From the NCBI GenBank assembly GCA_000469685.2, contig LS997565.1, positions 27,945,645-28,009,644 of the forward strand: a stretch of DNA of 64,000 nt, given 5' to 3'. A model generated the notes under the pieces. It searched no databases. It was given only the letters and a program-made list of their open reading frames with translations, and was not told where the DNA came from. The position numbers and the translations under genes were made by a program. How positions within the stretch are numbered: position 1 is the first letter of the stretch; each line of letters begins with the position of its first letter. Shown here one piece after another: positions 1 through 10,400 of the stretch. The DNA is from Haemonchus contortus (Eukaryota; Nematoda; Chromadorea; Rhabditida; Trichostrongylidae).

Positions 1-91
1 AACTCCTTAAAATACCTAGAAGTGACGAGTGCTAACAAATAACAGCAGAAAAAACAGAACATTAAGAACAAAAAGGTTCTCTATATATGTA

Positions 92-984
92 TTAGGTGTG
101 TGCGTCAATTTCCACCGACGAGAGCCGTTGCGCGAAACATGTCAGAGGTTTAGCGGTGAAACCTGTCATATTCTGTAAGGTAGGGTATTGGCTACCTACT
201 TAAGAGTGGTCAGATCAGTTTTTCCCCAAAATCCTGTTGCTCTCAGACTGATTGGTCATGGAACGTGATGAACCGTTTTCCCGGGGGCCCTTCTCCTGTT
301 GTTTGATTTGAAGAAAACTGCATTGAAGCCCACCGGATGCTTTTATGGAGGACGAACTTCATCTGAACGAACCTGTTGAGGTGGTTTCTCTTCACTTTCG
401 AGGGTTTTTAACGAAAGCAAAATGTCCACTGCCAAAAAGCAATGCTATGTGTGCATGGTGGGGGGAACAAAAGGGTGCTGTGTACTATGAGCTGCTGAGC
501 CCGAACTAAACTGTTACTGCTGACCGCTACGAACACAAACTTGACAGTTTGTAGGATGCTCTCACTTAAAAGCGACCGTTAATCGCAAGAAAATACCATG
601 TATGCTATTCCACCACGAACATGCCAGACCCCATGTTGCGAAGAATGCCACTGAAAAATTTCAGTAGCTGGATGAGATCAGCTTGTTCAGCCTGCGTACT
701 CTCCGGATCTTGCTCTTTCTGATTACCACCTATTCCGGTCCATGCAAGTCAGTTTGGCAGATACACGCTTCCGGAATGCCGAAGAAGTGCGAAAATGAGT
801 GGATAACAGGTTTGCCTCAGAAGATGAAGTTTTTTTCAGACCCGGAGTGAACAAGATACCAGAAAGATGGCAAGAAGTTGTAGCTAACGATGGGCAGTTC
901 ATTGGTTAATGTACAATTGGTTTTAACTTTGTGATAAATTAATTTTGCACGCAAAAAATGGCGGAAATTAATGCGCACTCCTAA
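92..984 (+). mobile_element. Mariner transposon remnant with TIRs and TA duplications
   Basis: The ends are imperfect inverted repeats: TTAGGTGTGTGCGTCAATTT at 92 and, on the other strand, TTAGGAGTGCGCATTAATTT ending at 984. TA lies on both sides (90-91 and 985-986), the target duplication expected of Tc1/mariner cut-and-paste transposition. The length of 893 bp is short against the usual 1.2-1.3 kb, so an internal or N-terminal deletion is likely. This end structure is direct sequence evidence; the mariner assignment also rests on the transposase remnant inside. Confidence 0.8.
425..915 (+). pseudogene. Mariner transposase pseudogene (catalytic and C-terminal part)
   Basis: Translating across several frame breaks gives pieces that line up with mariner DD34D transposases: AMCAWWGEQKGAVYYELLSP near 450-510 (the family block xxxWWDxKGxxxYELLxP), then HKLDSL and KRPLIARKYH, and at the end ERWQEVVANDGQ-like residues near 870-905. 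Stops and frameshifts interrupt every frame, so no protein is made. The usual SPDLAPSDYHLF block is eroded. It lies inside the TIRs at 92 and 984, and an N-terminal HTH region is not recognisable. Family identity is good; subfamily is not resolved. Confidence 0.7.
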
Positions 985-986
985 TA

Positions 987-1559
987 TAAAACCCAATGCC
1001 CTGTTCGACTCTAGAACAGTTTGTTCACGAGGATTCTCCTTAGTGGTGCGGAATAAAAAGCTAAGGCAAGTTCCACGGCCTAGCGATAGAAAAGGAGAGA
1101 TCAATAGATGATGCCCGAGATGCACATCCCGTTAACGTATTAGAGTGTCTGTGAAGTTTTGAAAAAATTCAGTCGGTTTTTCAACACGAAACAACCACAA
1201 CAATAAAGGTAGATCAGTGATCAAAATAGTGGTCTTCTCAGCCACGATGCCTCTGCATCAACAGGACAGGGCACTCATGCCATTGCTCCCTAAAAAAGGA
1301 GAGGTGCGACGCAAATCATTCATACGTCACTTCCTAACGATCGTTGAGTTTTTTCCTTTTAGAGCAGGCCTAAGGGCTCCTGGAAGCATGACAGTCATAT
1401 TGGTCAAGGTCAGTTGAATATGTGTGGAGTGGGGTGGTCAACTCATACCAAGCCTTTCCAGCACAAACATCGACGTCCTCGCGGGGGGTGGCCGAGTATT
1501 ATCCATTACCATAATAAATGCTACTGTAAACGGTGAGAAATGGGATCTCGAAACACCAT
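987..1559. other. No recognisable feature
   Basis: Only short frames without splice context or family motifs. I see no repeat shared with the rest of the window. Confidence 0.4.
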
Positions 1560-2370
1560 CTCTCTCTGTTGTCAACAGAATACTCTTGCGTTTACAGTTT
1601 ACTCGATCCAGCAGAGGAAGAATGAGTTCATGGCCTTTTCGGCGTAAGCGCCTTGCCTTGTAGCTGTGCCCTAACGTCCACTGGTAGGCATGGGCACGCA
1701 TGTGGTTATCTGTGTAGATATTTATATGACATCTACTTTTTATCCTGAGCAACTAACTCGGCAGATGTCGTCGTTCACTTATAGTCGAGGAGCTTCTGAA
1801 GCACATTGACTCGCCTTAGTCAAGGAGTCAGGTCCTGCTTAGTCAAGGAGTGTGCGATATTTGTTAAGTGTCCTGCTTCAAAAGTGACTTTTGCATGAAG
1901 CGTCGTGGATGATAGATCGGGGTGTAGAGAGCGTCTTTTCCATTTTCTGTCATTTTAAGGAGAGTTGCTACGACGAGAGGCCAGAACAGCGACGGTATTT
2001 GAGGACAGTGGTCTCAAAGACGTCGCAGCAAATTTGTTCCCAGAAGAAGCGACCGTACCAATTATGGTACGTGACAAGCTGCCAATCAGTCACCATATCT
2101 CATTTCAAGCCTGAGTGTCGAGGCGATCAGCTTCGTAATGGTGAGGCAGGGGGCGCCGATAGTCTTATCGATGGCACATCGTTCGGACGATGATCACTTA
2201 CTTGGAACGACTACGTCAAATATTGGTCAGCTATAGCATTGATCTATTAACAACGCCCTTTTCCTGCTACCGGATGTTTTGTTCTGCCTTAGCACGTCCG
2301 GGAGTAAAATGCTTTCACAGTTGAGCGGCAAAATTTCCTCAAAACTTTCCGGACACTTTAATATTATCTA
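1560..2370. repeat. Dispersed repeat family A, copy 1
   Basis: Two blocks match the region at 20430-21230 in the same orientation. The first starts at GCAGAGGAAGAATGAGTTCA (near 1610) and runs through a shared TTTTTATCCTGRGCAA and GAGCTTCTGA segment. The second (about 2100-2370) shares CCTGAGTGTCRA and the ending CTCCGGACACCCTAAT-like block. The middle is diverged. No frame keeps a transposase or RT motif, so the class is unknown; an old non-autonomous or eroded DNA transposon is possible. Confidence 0.6.
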
Positions 2371-4364
2371 CTGAAGTTCAGGAGAGGAGCACAGAAAGGA
2401 AAAAAAGAAAAAATACCCGCACACCACATTTCCAAGCAAAGTGACAAAACGCAAACTCACCCTCTCGTAGTAGGACAACGACTCCACAGCCAAACATACA
2501 CCTTGTGACGTTCTTGAAAGTTCATTCTTTAGATCGTCCATGCAAAACCGCAGATTCGTTTGTAATGCCTGGAAAGTTCTTACCCTACATGCCTTCACAT
2601 ATTGTTAGAATCAGGTTTGAATATATAACATGAATATTGAAACGAGTATGATAATAGTTTCTGATATTTGTAATAATGATTGTTCTAATGTCAAGTGGTG
2701 CAGATGACTGTGTTATTAAGGCGGCTACATAGATCTGGCCTTGCACTAATATTACTGTACCATTTTTTTGCGGCAGTGGGTATGGCCCACTACATTGAAT
2801 GCGGACTGCATCAGACCGCCTCAGGAATCCCCTAGAGAGCATCATGTAACATGGGAACTGATGGAAACTCGAAAATGTTAACATCGGCCTTCTTGCCATT
2901 CTGAGTTGTGCATGACGAAAGCAATAATCGTAAGGCTTCTCTTAACCATTTCAACCACTTCGCCAGCTGTACAGTTTGTTACAGCGATTTCAGCTATCAA
3001 AAGAGTGCGAAGCAAATGTAGAATGATTCTATCTTCAGACGGCATGGAGATGCAATAATCCTGCAGAGGGTTATCAAAGCGCAAAATATTACGCGACGAG
3101 GCGTCTACGAGAATGAATACTTGAAGCGAATCAAAAGGCCGATCAAATTGTGGAAGTGGAAATAGCAGTTTCCATCTCCCGCGTTCCCAGATACGTGACA
3201 GTGCTTATGGAGATGTGGAACACTATAATATTCTTCAATTTTGACGAAATTTTCTTTGAAGATCTGTTTGAGATAGTACTGAAGAGGCAGACATCTACTG
3301 CTATTAGACAGAGCCCAAGTCGTCCAGAATGAATCTGATTAACACCTAGAGACTAATCGGAATCTGTCCGCAAATATTACATTCTCTACTGAACAATCAT
3401 GAAAACTTTCAGTCCTTAAAACCTCGAGTCTTTTTAGAGAGGTCGATTCAATTGCACCAGTCTCTACTACTTGAATAAAAACCCCAGCCAATGTATCGTG
3501 TTCAGGAACCGAGCTTAGGGAGAAGGTGATTAAATGATCATTGAAAAAATGTGAGTGGCGCATCATCAATTTGCTCTCAATACTGTCGGTCAGCATGACC
3601 GACATCGCCACACAACGAACGTGCTATGCAACCAGGTTATACCCCCCGTTCCTCATCTACTTATTTCCCCTAGTTCCTCACCTACTTATTTCAAACAGTG
3701 GTTGCAGAGTTCGAAATTTTGCAGACCGAGAATTTTTGGAAAAAAAGCGGAGAAAGTGGAACATAAAAAAAGAGATGAAAGCAGAACTGGTATTTGATCC
3801 AATTAATGAAACTACGCTAGAGCAACCATTATAGCTGTATCTACAAAAAGGACAATCAAGTGCATGGAAGCAGAAGGGCAAAATAAAACGATACAAAACG
3901 AGAGTTCACCGAGAGAACTACACTGTACCAGAAAACAACTACTGAGTGCGTGTGAGTACTCCAGTCACTGCATGCTAGAGACCTTCAGGCATTCTTCGGT
4001 AATCCAACCACGCTGCAACAGTTGGCGAAGTCCTTGGCTGCCCCGGATAATTAGCAGCATATTTTGATTTTGAAATTTGTAATGGGAAAAGAGAAACGCT
4101 GAAAGCAGACGATTTCTGTGATTATAATCCACACTCAACTGGCGAACTTGCAATAATACTTTCACGAAGTACATATGATTGATCGAGACAGAACTAAAGA
4201 AGAAATAATTGTAAAAAACGTTGGAAGACCATCTTATCTAATACATGGCAGTCCATTCCGCTTTTGCATGGCCCATCAGTGTCGACGAAGAAAGAAGTGG
4301 CGTTCTAGGTAAGAGACAGCTCATACCTCGAGCGAATGATCAAAACATTTGGTAAGGATTTGAA
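2371..4364. other. No recognisable feature
   Basis: About 2 kb of AT-rich sequence with frames under 105 codons, none with a splice-flanked or family-like look. I find no match to the other repeats in the window. Confidence 0.35.
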
Positions 4365-4675
4365 GGCGGAGATGGTGTAGGTGCAAGTGGCGCTCTATAT
4401 CACACGCACGGTCAGGGAATCGAATCTCGGATCGATGCCCCCTAGGCCAACTAAGCCTTCCATCCCTCCGGGATCGTTGAATTGATAATAGACTCTTATG
4501 GGAGGGTAAAAGCATTGACCTGCACAGCGGCTGGCCACCGCAAGTCATTGTACAGGCCACATACGCACTAATTATGCCACTACGATTCTGAATGGGAGTC
4601 GAGTGCGGGGACGTACCTCTCAGACGGGATTGATGAACGCCAAAAACTTCATCCTCTCATCCTTTATTTAGATAG
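4365..4675 (+). mobile_element. tRNA-derived SINE, copy 1
   Basis: Starts GGCGGAGATGGTGTAG, which holds a pol III A-box-like TGGTGTAGGTGCAAGTGG, then a B-box-like GGGAATCGAATCTC near 4414, then a non-tRNA body (GGCCACCGCAAGTCATT near 4535, ACTACGATTCTGAATGG near 4580, CAGACGGGATTGATGAACGC near 4622) and a CATCCTTTATTTAG tail. The same order recurs at several places in this window, so it is a family. SINEs are pol III-transcribed and rely on a LINE for retroposition; an RTE partner is inference. Confidence 0.75.
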
Positions 4676-4828
4676 AAAAATTATGGCGCAGTTCTAAGAC
4701 TGATAGATAGATAAGAAAAAAGAACAGCAAGAAAGGAACGAGGAGATAACAAAGTGAGAGGGATAGAAGAAAGGAAACATGATGAGAAGATGGAAAACAA
4801 ATGAAAAAAGAAAGCAGTATAGAGTATA

Positions 4829-4859
4829 CTCATATAGAGAGTACTACTCTCTATATGAG
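4829..4859. repeat. Short perfect hairpin
   Basis: CTCATATAGAGAGTA is followed, after a single C, by its exact reverse complement. A 15-bp palindrome with no further context. Confidence 0.6.
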
Positions 4860-5010
4860 CAAGACTACCAACGCTTTTGTGAAGGATGATAAAATGAATG
4901 AACCACCGATACGATGACAAAATTGTTGCTGATCGGTATATAAACCTAAACTGTATTGTATCATTGAGTTTACTGCTTTCTTGAACTCTTCACGAGGTTT
5001 TTAAATATTC

Positions 5011-5048
5011 TTTATTAGGCTGACGTTTCGGCGGAATCGCCTTCTTCA
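5011..5048 (-). ncRNA. Candidate minimal hammerhead-like ribozyme motif (left arm)
   Basis: Mirror copy of the motif at 5632-5669, read on the minus strand: stem I halves AGGCT and AGCCT, core CTGAAGA, stem II GGCG-ATTC-CGCC, then GAAAC and GTC. It lies downstream (minus strand) of the Penelope-like coding remnant, where such elements are known to carry hammerhead motifs in their terminal repeats. One nucleotide sits between the core and stem II that the canonical fold lacks. Activity is untested. Confidence 0.5.
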
Positions 5049-5229
5049 GAGCCTGAAAGGATCATAACAATCTGTGACTATCCGACCAAACGTCTCCACC
5101 AACCCCACTAAAGCTCGAGACCCCCAGGGCACACAAGTGACTGAAAGGAGAACCACTCACCGTAGCTTTGTGGATTCTTCGAAACCACCCAGCGAGTGAT
5201 GGTACCAACCGACCATTGTCAGCTGGGGT

Positions 5230-5404
5230 ACTACAATTTTCCAAATTCACGTAGAACTTCTTCTGGCGGTGTGATTCTCAGATAATGGTAACTAAATTTT
5301 CCAAACCCGATCTTTTTAGACACTTTCTAATGGAGACACTGACTTCATCAGAAATAAATGGTAGTACAAAAGGAATTCTTCCTTCAATCGAGGTACTACC
5401 ATGT
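5230..5404 (-). pseudogene. Penelope-like element ORF remnant (RT to GIY-YIG linker region)
   Basis: On the minus strand from about 5399 an open frame reads GRIPFVLPFISDEVSVSI followed by RKCLKRSGLENL; after one frame break it continues RITPPEEVLREFGKL. The pattern PFISDxxSxxIRKxLxRSGL followed by a PP-N-L-like block is, from family knowledge, the stretch between the reverse transcriptase and the GIY-YIG endonuclease of Penelope-like elements. The endonuclease itself is absent, so the copy is internally deleted before the terminal repeat. Assignment is by eye and would need a profile search. Confidence 0.55.
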
Positions 5405-5631
5405 CTGAGAATCACACCGCCAGAAGAAGTTCTACGTGAATTTGGAAAATTGTAGTACCCCAGCTGACACTAGTCGGTTGGTACCATCACTCGCTGGGTG
5501 GTTTCGAAGAATCCACAAAGCTACGGTGAGTGGTTCTCCTTTCAGTCACTTGTGTGCCCTGGGGGTCTCGAGCTTTAGTGGGGTTGGTGGAGACGTTTGG
5601 TCGGATAGTCACAGATTGTTATGATCCTTTC

Positions 5632-5669
5632 AGGCTCTGAAGAAGGCGATTCCGCCGAAACGTCAGCCT
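5632..5669 (+). ncRNA. Candidate minimal hammerhead-like ribozyme motif (right arm)
   Basis: In order: AGGCT (5632-5636), CTGAAGA (5637-5643), one A, stem II GGCG/CGCC with loop ATTC (5645-5656), GAAA (5657-5660), CGTC (5661-5664), AGCCT (5665-5669). The AGGCT/AGCCT pairing closes stem I and CTGANGA-GAAA-GTC is the hammerhead core. Stem III is essentially missing, as in the small variants described in Penelope-like retrotransposons that cleave as dimers. Cleavage would follow C5664. The extra A5644 is a departure from the canonical core and lowers confidence. Confidence 0.5.
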
Positions 5670-5734
5670 AATAAAGAATATTTAAAAACCTCGTGAAGAG
5701 TTCAAGAAAGCAGTAAACTCAATGATACAATTAT

Positions 5735-6976
5735 GCCGAGGTTTATAGAAAGCCGTACATGGAACTAAACTGTATTATTCATCAATCATTCCTATCCTTC
5801 GCTTCCAATCTCCATCCATCCACTACACCTAGTGAATCGGCGGACATATACAAGCAAAGAGCAGAAGTAGACAGAAAAAGAGTGAGTAATCAAAAGTGCA
5901 TGTCGAAGCAGTTTTGCTAAGCACCGATTTTCAAACGAGCAGTGCTCATGAAAATATTCTTTTTTTTTTGTTTTTTTTAAGTCCAAGAATTTCACAAGTT
6001 CAAAACAAAACAAAGTAAAAAATTTGCAGTTCATATAAAAGAATTGTGCGAAAAATAAACAGTAAAACGATGACGCATTTCATAACTGGAAAGGACAAGA
6101 ACTTTTCGCACCGACAAAACAACTACTGCTCACCGACTGTAGCATTTGCGAGTCAGGGAAAACGTCATGTGGTGAAGCGGTGGATCGTTTCGATAACTGC
6201 CACATGCGATCCAACAAAGCACGAAATCCTTTGCCCTGCAATTGATGTGTAGGTGGCAAGTGATACTACACTGCAACCCACACGTTTCTGGAGAAATATT
6301 ATTACTTCACGTTCCAAGTGAGTTAAATACTCATCAAGTAAAGTTTTCAACGAAGTTTGAAAGGAGTATATGGATAGTGTAGAATGCTCTTCACGAAAAT
6401 TGGAATCGATACTGCTAAATAAGGCAAGAAGTTATGAGCTCTCAAAGCTGGCTTGCTCGCAGGTTATTGTCAGATGAAGTGCGCAGTTGCTTTCAATAAC
6501 AGAAAACGTCGCTGCGGCCTAGCAGCGCCCATGTTGTCGATAGATGTCCCTTCACTGCCACTGTATTTTTAATGAGTTATATACTCGCCAAGGAATGTTT
6601 TCAATGATACAGTAATACAGTAATTTTGTAGACTCAGTTTTCAAAATACTAGACTTTGGTTTTCTTTCTTTTCTTTTTTTCTTGCTTACTTCAATTCGAA
6701 ACTGAAAACCTTAACAAAACAGGTATTTTAGGATTCCACCCATCGAAGTTATACATACCGACACCCTGGTTAGTAATTTACACGCGTTGCAAAGTTACAC
6801 CCATGCGCAAGGTTTCCAACTTTCCACGAATCTTCGGGCGGACACGCAGGTATGTCGATGAAGTTTGGAATCAATTTCGAAAAAGTGTGTTCCAGAAATA
6901 AACTGTAAGCTCTCAAAGTTTGTAGATAAGGTCGATTGAGGCGCGCCTTCGTCCGCCTTCGTCATCGTCATGTTCG
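5735..6976. other. No recognisable feature
   Basis: Two T-rich runs (5958-5980 and 6655-6685) and short frames only. No family motif or shared repeat found. Confidence 0.35.
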
Positions 6977-7044
6977 TCATTCATTCATTCATTCATTCAT
7001 TCATTCATTCATTCATTCATTCATTCATTCATTCATTCATTCAT
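6977..7044. repeat. (CATT)n microsatellite
   Basis: Seventeen uninterrupted tetranucleotide units in a row, a length likely to be polymorphic. Confidence 0.95.
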
Positions 7045-7947
7045 ATGGTTTCCAGCCACTGTTTAGGAAGACTCGCTTGCAGTTTGTAGATCAGAGATTG
7101 CAGAAAGATTAGGCGATACACTATATCACCCCTTTCTCCTTTTCCACTACAAAACAGCTTTACTTGTCTATTACCGTTTTATTACTGAAGGTTTACCTTT
7201 ATTCTAATAGGAGACACGTGAAGAGCCGAATTAGACTTCCGACTATAACTAGGACAGTTGATACCTGGTGCTGCAGGGGGTTACCATAGAAAAATCGTCC
7301 CATCATCCAGAAAAGATCGATGGATTGACTCTTTCACCTTAATACACTCCAAATGAAGGCAGGCGGACATTAAAACTTACTAGGGTGTTGTTGCATTCTG
7401 CGGTCGATGCTGAGGGCTTCTGAAGCTATTCGCGTAAGCGCTGCATGAAGAGAAAAGTTAGTGAGCGTTTGGGTAAGCTCCGAAGATCCCTCAAGGCATA
7501 GATTGATTGTCCACACAACAACTATCGAATGCAGCGGTTGGTCTCTCTTCGAACAAAAACGCAGTTTGTTACAGTAGTAATTTTGGTGTTTCCTGACTGA
7601 CTTTGGCTATTGGGGAAGCAGCACTGTTTAGCTGGAAGGCGACCTGATTAGAGTATGGACTCGTGCCAACAGACTTTCAAGAGAGACAGCCTTTCAAGAA
7701 GCCTTTTGGAGGACTAAGTAAGTGGGCTGGAACGCTAGAGCGGGAAGGGACCATGCAGTACAGTGCAAGTGGAACAGTCCAAACGGTATTTAGCTGATTG
7801 ATGGATGGAGGCTCGTTCATACTCGGCCTTCGATGGCGCACGCTCGTGCAATTCAACAATGAGACCATTCTCTGAGATATTCCCGTTTCCTTTTGAAGCT
7901 GACCCGCTTTTCTGCATCAATGCGTTTGCCCTTCATTTCAGTAGAGG
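7045..7947. other. No recognisable feature
   Basis: Short overlapping frames on the minus strand near 7680-7920 have no clear splice sites or family motifs. Nothing else is visible. Confidence 0.35.
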
Positions 7948-7949
7948 TA

Positions 7950-8930
7950 TTAGGTTGTCCAGAGTTTCCGCTTGAGTCATCCTTGAGTGGAAATTTCTAG
8001 AAGAACAATTGATCAAACGATGTATCCTCAATTTTGTTCAGCAGTGATTCGACATCTTCCTGTGAGTTTCATTATTACTTTCATAGAAGGTTCTGGACTT
8101 AGAATCGGAAAAAACCTTTCAGGCACTTTTTGCATACCTCCAGCGAAGTGAACAATTTTCCATGCGAAGGATTTCGCAGAAACCTAAACAATTGGTAGTC
8201 TGGTGATGATATTTTCGGCCGATATGAGGGGTGTGGTGAGACATCCACCCAATCTCCAGCAATTTGTGAAGAGTGAGCAAAAGTACGTGAGGTCTGGAGT
8301 TATTCTTTTCAGTGAGAACGCCCTTACGCTTAGCCAGTTCTGGGCGGTTCTGTTCTATCGCTGCCTTCAAATTGTCTAGCTGAGAGCAGTAGTTTCCGAA
8401 GTCATCATGTGTTGATGCGGTAATAGCTCATGATAAATGATTCCCTTTAATGCTACCATCAACTCAGCATAACTTTTCGCACCTGGATATGCTTTTGGAT
8501 TCGTTTCTATTGACATTTTGATCTTGTCGCTTGAGTTGACGACAACCTTTCCGTGCATTGCCGATCACTGAGGGTGTTTCACCTTGTTCAAATTTTGCAA
8601 ATCACCGTACACTGTACGCTCCCCCAGAGTATTGTCTAGTTGAACGTCGCAAGTGTTATATTTCTCACGGCTTGTACCGAGCTCTTGCCCTTGCAGTAGA
8701 AGAAAAGCATCAAGTGCCGACTGCTACTGATACTGAATGTTATGGTTCTCATAGTTCAGACGAGTCCTACATAGACAGACTGTGGATTTGAGAGAAAACA
8801 AACAAGGATAGAGGGGAGGGTTCACTCCAAAAAGAATACCCAACCTTAAAGGGATAGGCCCTTGACCTTTTATACAGCGTTTGATAACCCTAAGGAGTTC
8901 AGAACGGCGCAAACATTTTGGACAACCCAA
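7950..8930 (-). mobile_element. Mariner transposon with TIRs and TA duplications, deleted
   Basis: The left end TTAGGTTGTCC at 7950 mirrors TTGGGTTGTCC at 8930 read on the minus strand; TA flanks both (7948-7949, 8931-8932). The TIR type differs from the element at 92-984, so this is a separate mariner lineage. At 981 bp it is shorter than a full element. The transposase reads on the minus strand. Confidence 0.8.
8030..8500 (-). pseudogene. Mariner transposase pseudogene
   Basis: Minus-strand frames give, in order, KSYAELMVALKGIIYHELLP (the WWDxKGxxxYELLP block) near 8490-8430, then LKAAIEQNRPELAKRKGV, then NNSRPHVLLLTLHKLLEIGW (the HDNARPHxxxxTxxKLxELGW block) near 8310-8240. C-terminal KSRTFYESNNETHRKM resembles the mariner tail. 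The second catalytic Asp of the HDNARPH block is replaced (EKNNSRPH), and stops and frame breaks occur, so it is inactive. It fills the inner part of the TIR-bounded element. Confidence 0.75.
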
Positions 8931-9058
8931 TATATTTAGTCATTTTTAAACGATTACTTGTGAACTACAGTTATATTTGCAACAGCTTAGGCGCACTGGA
9001 TGGTTCATTATCATATCACCCTTGAACTTTAACGAGGAAAAGCATATTCGCTCCGCCT

Positions 9059-9091
9059 CTATTCTTTTACTTCGATGTAAATCCGGATAAT
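9059..9091 (-). CDS. Possible terminal exon, minus-strand gene
   Basis: CAATTTTTTCAG is a strong nematode 3' splice site ending at 9092. The following eleven codons end in TAG (IIRIYIEVKE then stop) in phase 0, which matches the phase-0 donor of the exon at 9339-9476. The intron would be 247 nt. The assignment is tentative because the exon is so short; the ORF could also continue in another exon. Confidence 0.3.
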   Translation of the reverse strand: MIRIYIEVKE

Positions 9092-9338
9092 CTGAAAAAA
9101 TTGCACAGAACGCTTTGCCCTTCGCGGATGAATAGAAAAGTGACTGAGGCGAAACCGATTGCTAAGAATGAGTCCTTTCAGTTCGGATTGATCTTTAAGA
9201 GGACGATTTAGAAAATTCAAAACAGTTTTGGAAGACGAATGAACATCATTCTCTGATGCACGATTCACCAAATGCGTTCAGACAAAAATTTCGAACTTAT
9301 TGAATTCAACTTGTTATTGAAGTGTGTACTAGACTTAC

Positions 9339-9476
9339 ATTGAAAATATCTGGATCGATAAGATCGAGAGCACAGCACTTCACTATCGAATCTGTCAACA
9401 CTTCGCGGTCCACATCTCCTATCGATACCTCGCCAGAAGTCTGACTTATAAGTTGAGCCGAGCTGCTGCTTTCTGA
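9339..9476 (-). CDS. Internal coding exon, unknown protein
   Basis: A TTTTCAG acceptor ends at 9477 and a GTAAGT donor begins at 9338, both close to the nematode consensus. The exon between is 138 nt, phase 0 at both ends, encoding 46 residues starting SESSSSAQLISQTSG and ending KCCALDLIDPDIFN. The Ser-rich start and the CALDLIxPxxF ending are faintly like the region seen in some hAT/BED proteins, but this is too short to claim. Upstream exons would lie at higher coordinates; I could not find them. The mariner at 7950-8930 lies just downstream. Confidence 0.55.
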
Positions 9477-9530
9477 CTGAAAACCAATCATTCAGTGGTC
9501 GAGCTGGGCTGCGAACTTATTGATTAGTGC

Positions 9531-9932
9531 CTTGGTGCGGCGTTCAGTTCATCACTTACTCGTGGCGTGGGATGAGGAGATACAAGACTTGGAATTAATG
9601 ATAGCGGAATGAGTGGAAATCGAAACCTTAAAGTAGTGTAAAGGAATTTACAGAACCATCCCTTATTCACCAATTCGGTCGTTGTGAAAAAAGCATAAGG
9701 CTCCATAACCTTAGGCTTTTTCGAAAAACATTGAAAAAGTTAAGTGATACATAGTTATGGAGCCTTATGCTTTTTTCACAACGACCGAATTGGTGAATAA
9801 GGGATGGTTCTGTAAATTCCTTTACACTACTTTAAGGTTTCGATTTCCACTCATTCCGCTATCATTAATTCCAAGTCTTGTATCTCCTCATCCCACGCCA
9901 CGAGTTAGTGATGAACTGAACGCCGCACCAAG
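9531..9932. repeat. Near-perfect foldback, 179-nt arms
   Basis: 9531-9709 and 9754-9932 are reverse complements with about one mismatch visible (CACTTACTCG against CACTAACTCG), around a 44-nt spacer. Both arms carry the same 59-codon open stretch in mirror orientation. The near-identity indicates a recent inverted duplication or an active foldback. No TIR or target duplication was recognised at the outer ends. Confidence 0.9.
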
Positions 9933-10224
9933 AGCTTTCACGACAAAAATCAGTTTTAAGAAATTCTGTGCTATAATCTTTCTGCATCTTGGTCAGCTTA
10001 AATCAAAGTTATACGATTGCGAACGTGTAGCAGCTTTACATAAGAATTGCGAAACTCATGCAAGTGAAATCTCGGATGAATACGTCAACCGAGCGTCACA
10101 TCCCTCCTGGTACGACTACCTAATACAAGACTCGGAGCATATGAGTAACGGACAGATGTTGAAGTTCCATCACATTCACTCAATGAAACAAATTATCATG
10201 CGTGATCGAGAAAGTAAAGAGTAA
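9757..10224 (+). other. 155-codon open frame emerging from the foldback
   Basis: An ATG-start frame begins in the right arm of the foldback and runs 155 codons. The last 95 codons are outside it and look protein-like (for example SDEYVNRASHPSWYDYLIQD). No splice donor, family motif or membrane segment was recognised. It may be a fragment of a mobile element or a chance frame; I do not assign a function. Confidence 0.25.
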
Positions 10225-10400
10225 GGACTTTCCATTTTAGGTTCTGCTGGTGAATAAACTCTCCTCTCTGCAGTTTTTTGTCCCGGAGTGTCTGAGGAAT
10301 CCCTTTGTAATTTCTTCGAGGGGTACCGACAATGCCTATCTTCTTCTTGGGTAGAGTAAGCGGCAAACTGCTGTACCAGATATCTTTGCAAAGGCAACGT
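10207..10400 (-). pseudogene. PiggyBac-like transposase fragment
   Basis: A minus-strand frame reads KKKIGIVGTPRRNYKGIP, then QTLRDKKLQRGEFIHQ, then LKWKVLTLYFLDH, and ends in stops. PiggyBac transposases have a TGxxGTVRxNRKGxPxxL then KLxKGEx then WxDKRxVxxLST arrangement in their catalytic domain, and order and spacing fit. Only about 55 codons survive and TIRs were not found, so it is a small relic. A chance resemblance is possible. Confidence 0.4.

Larger units (their letters stand above)
4955..5731. repeat. Foldback of two 328-nt Penelope-derived arms around a 121-nt loop
   Basis: Positions 4955-5282 and 5404-5731 are near-identical reverse complements of equal length, with only a few mismatches (for example CTGACAATGG against CTGACACTAG). 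Both arms contain the same 62-codon open stretch in mirror orientation, which is a by-product of the duplication. The loop (5283-5403) holds a Penelope-like coding remnant. Head-to-head or tail-to-tail partial copies are common in Penelope-like elements, so this may be an inverted insertion. If transcribed through, it would fold into a long dsRNA hairpin. Confidence 0.9.

Noticed and set aside
5342..5360. Second hammerhead core on the minus strand (CTGATGA ... GAAAGTGTC)
   Set aside because: It lies within the Penelope-like coding remnant (SDEVSVSIRKC), and the intervening bases do not form a stem II.
5062..5624. Two 62-codon mirrored genes
   Set aside because: Both frames arise from the same sequence in the two arms of a foldback.
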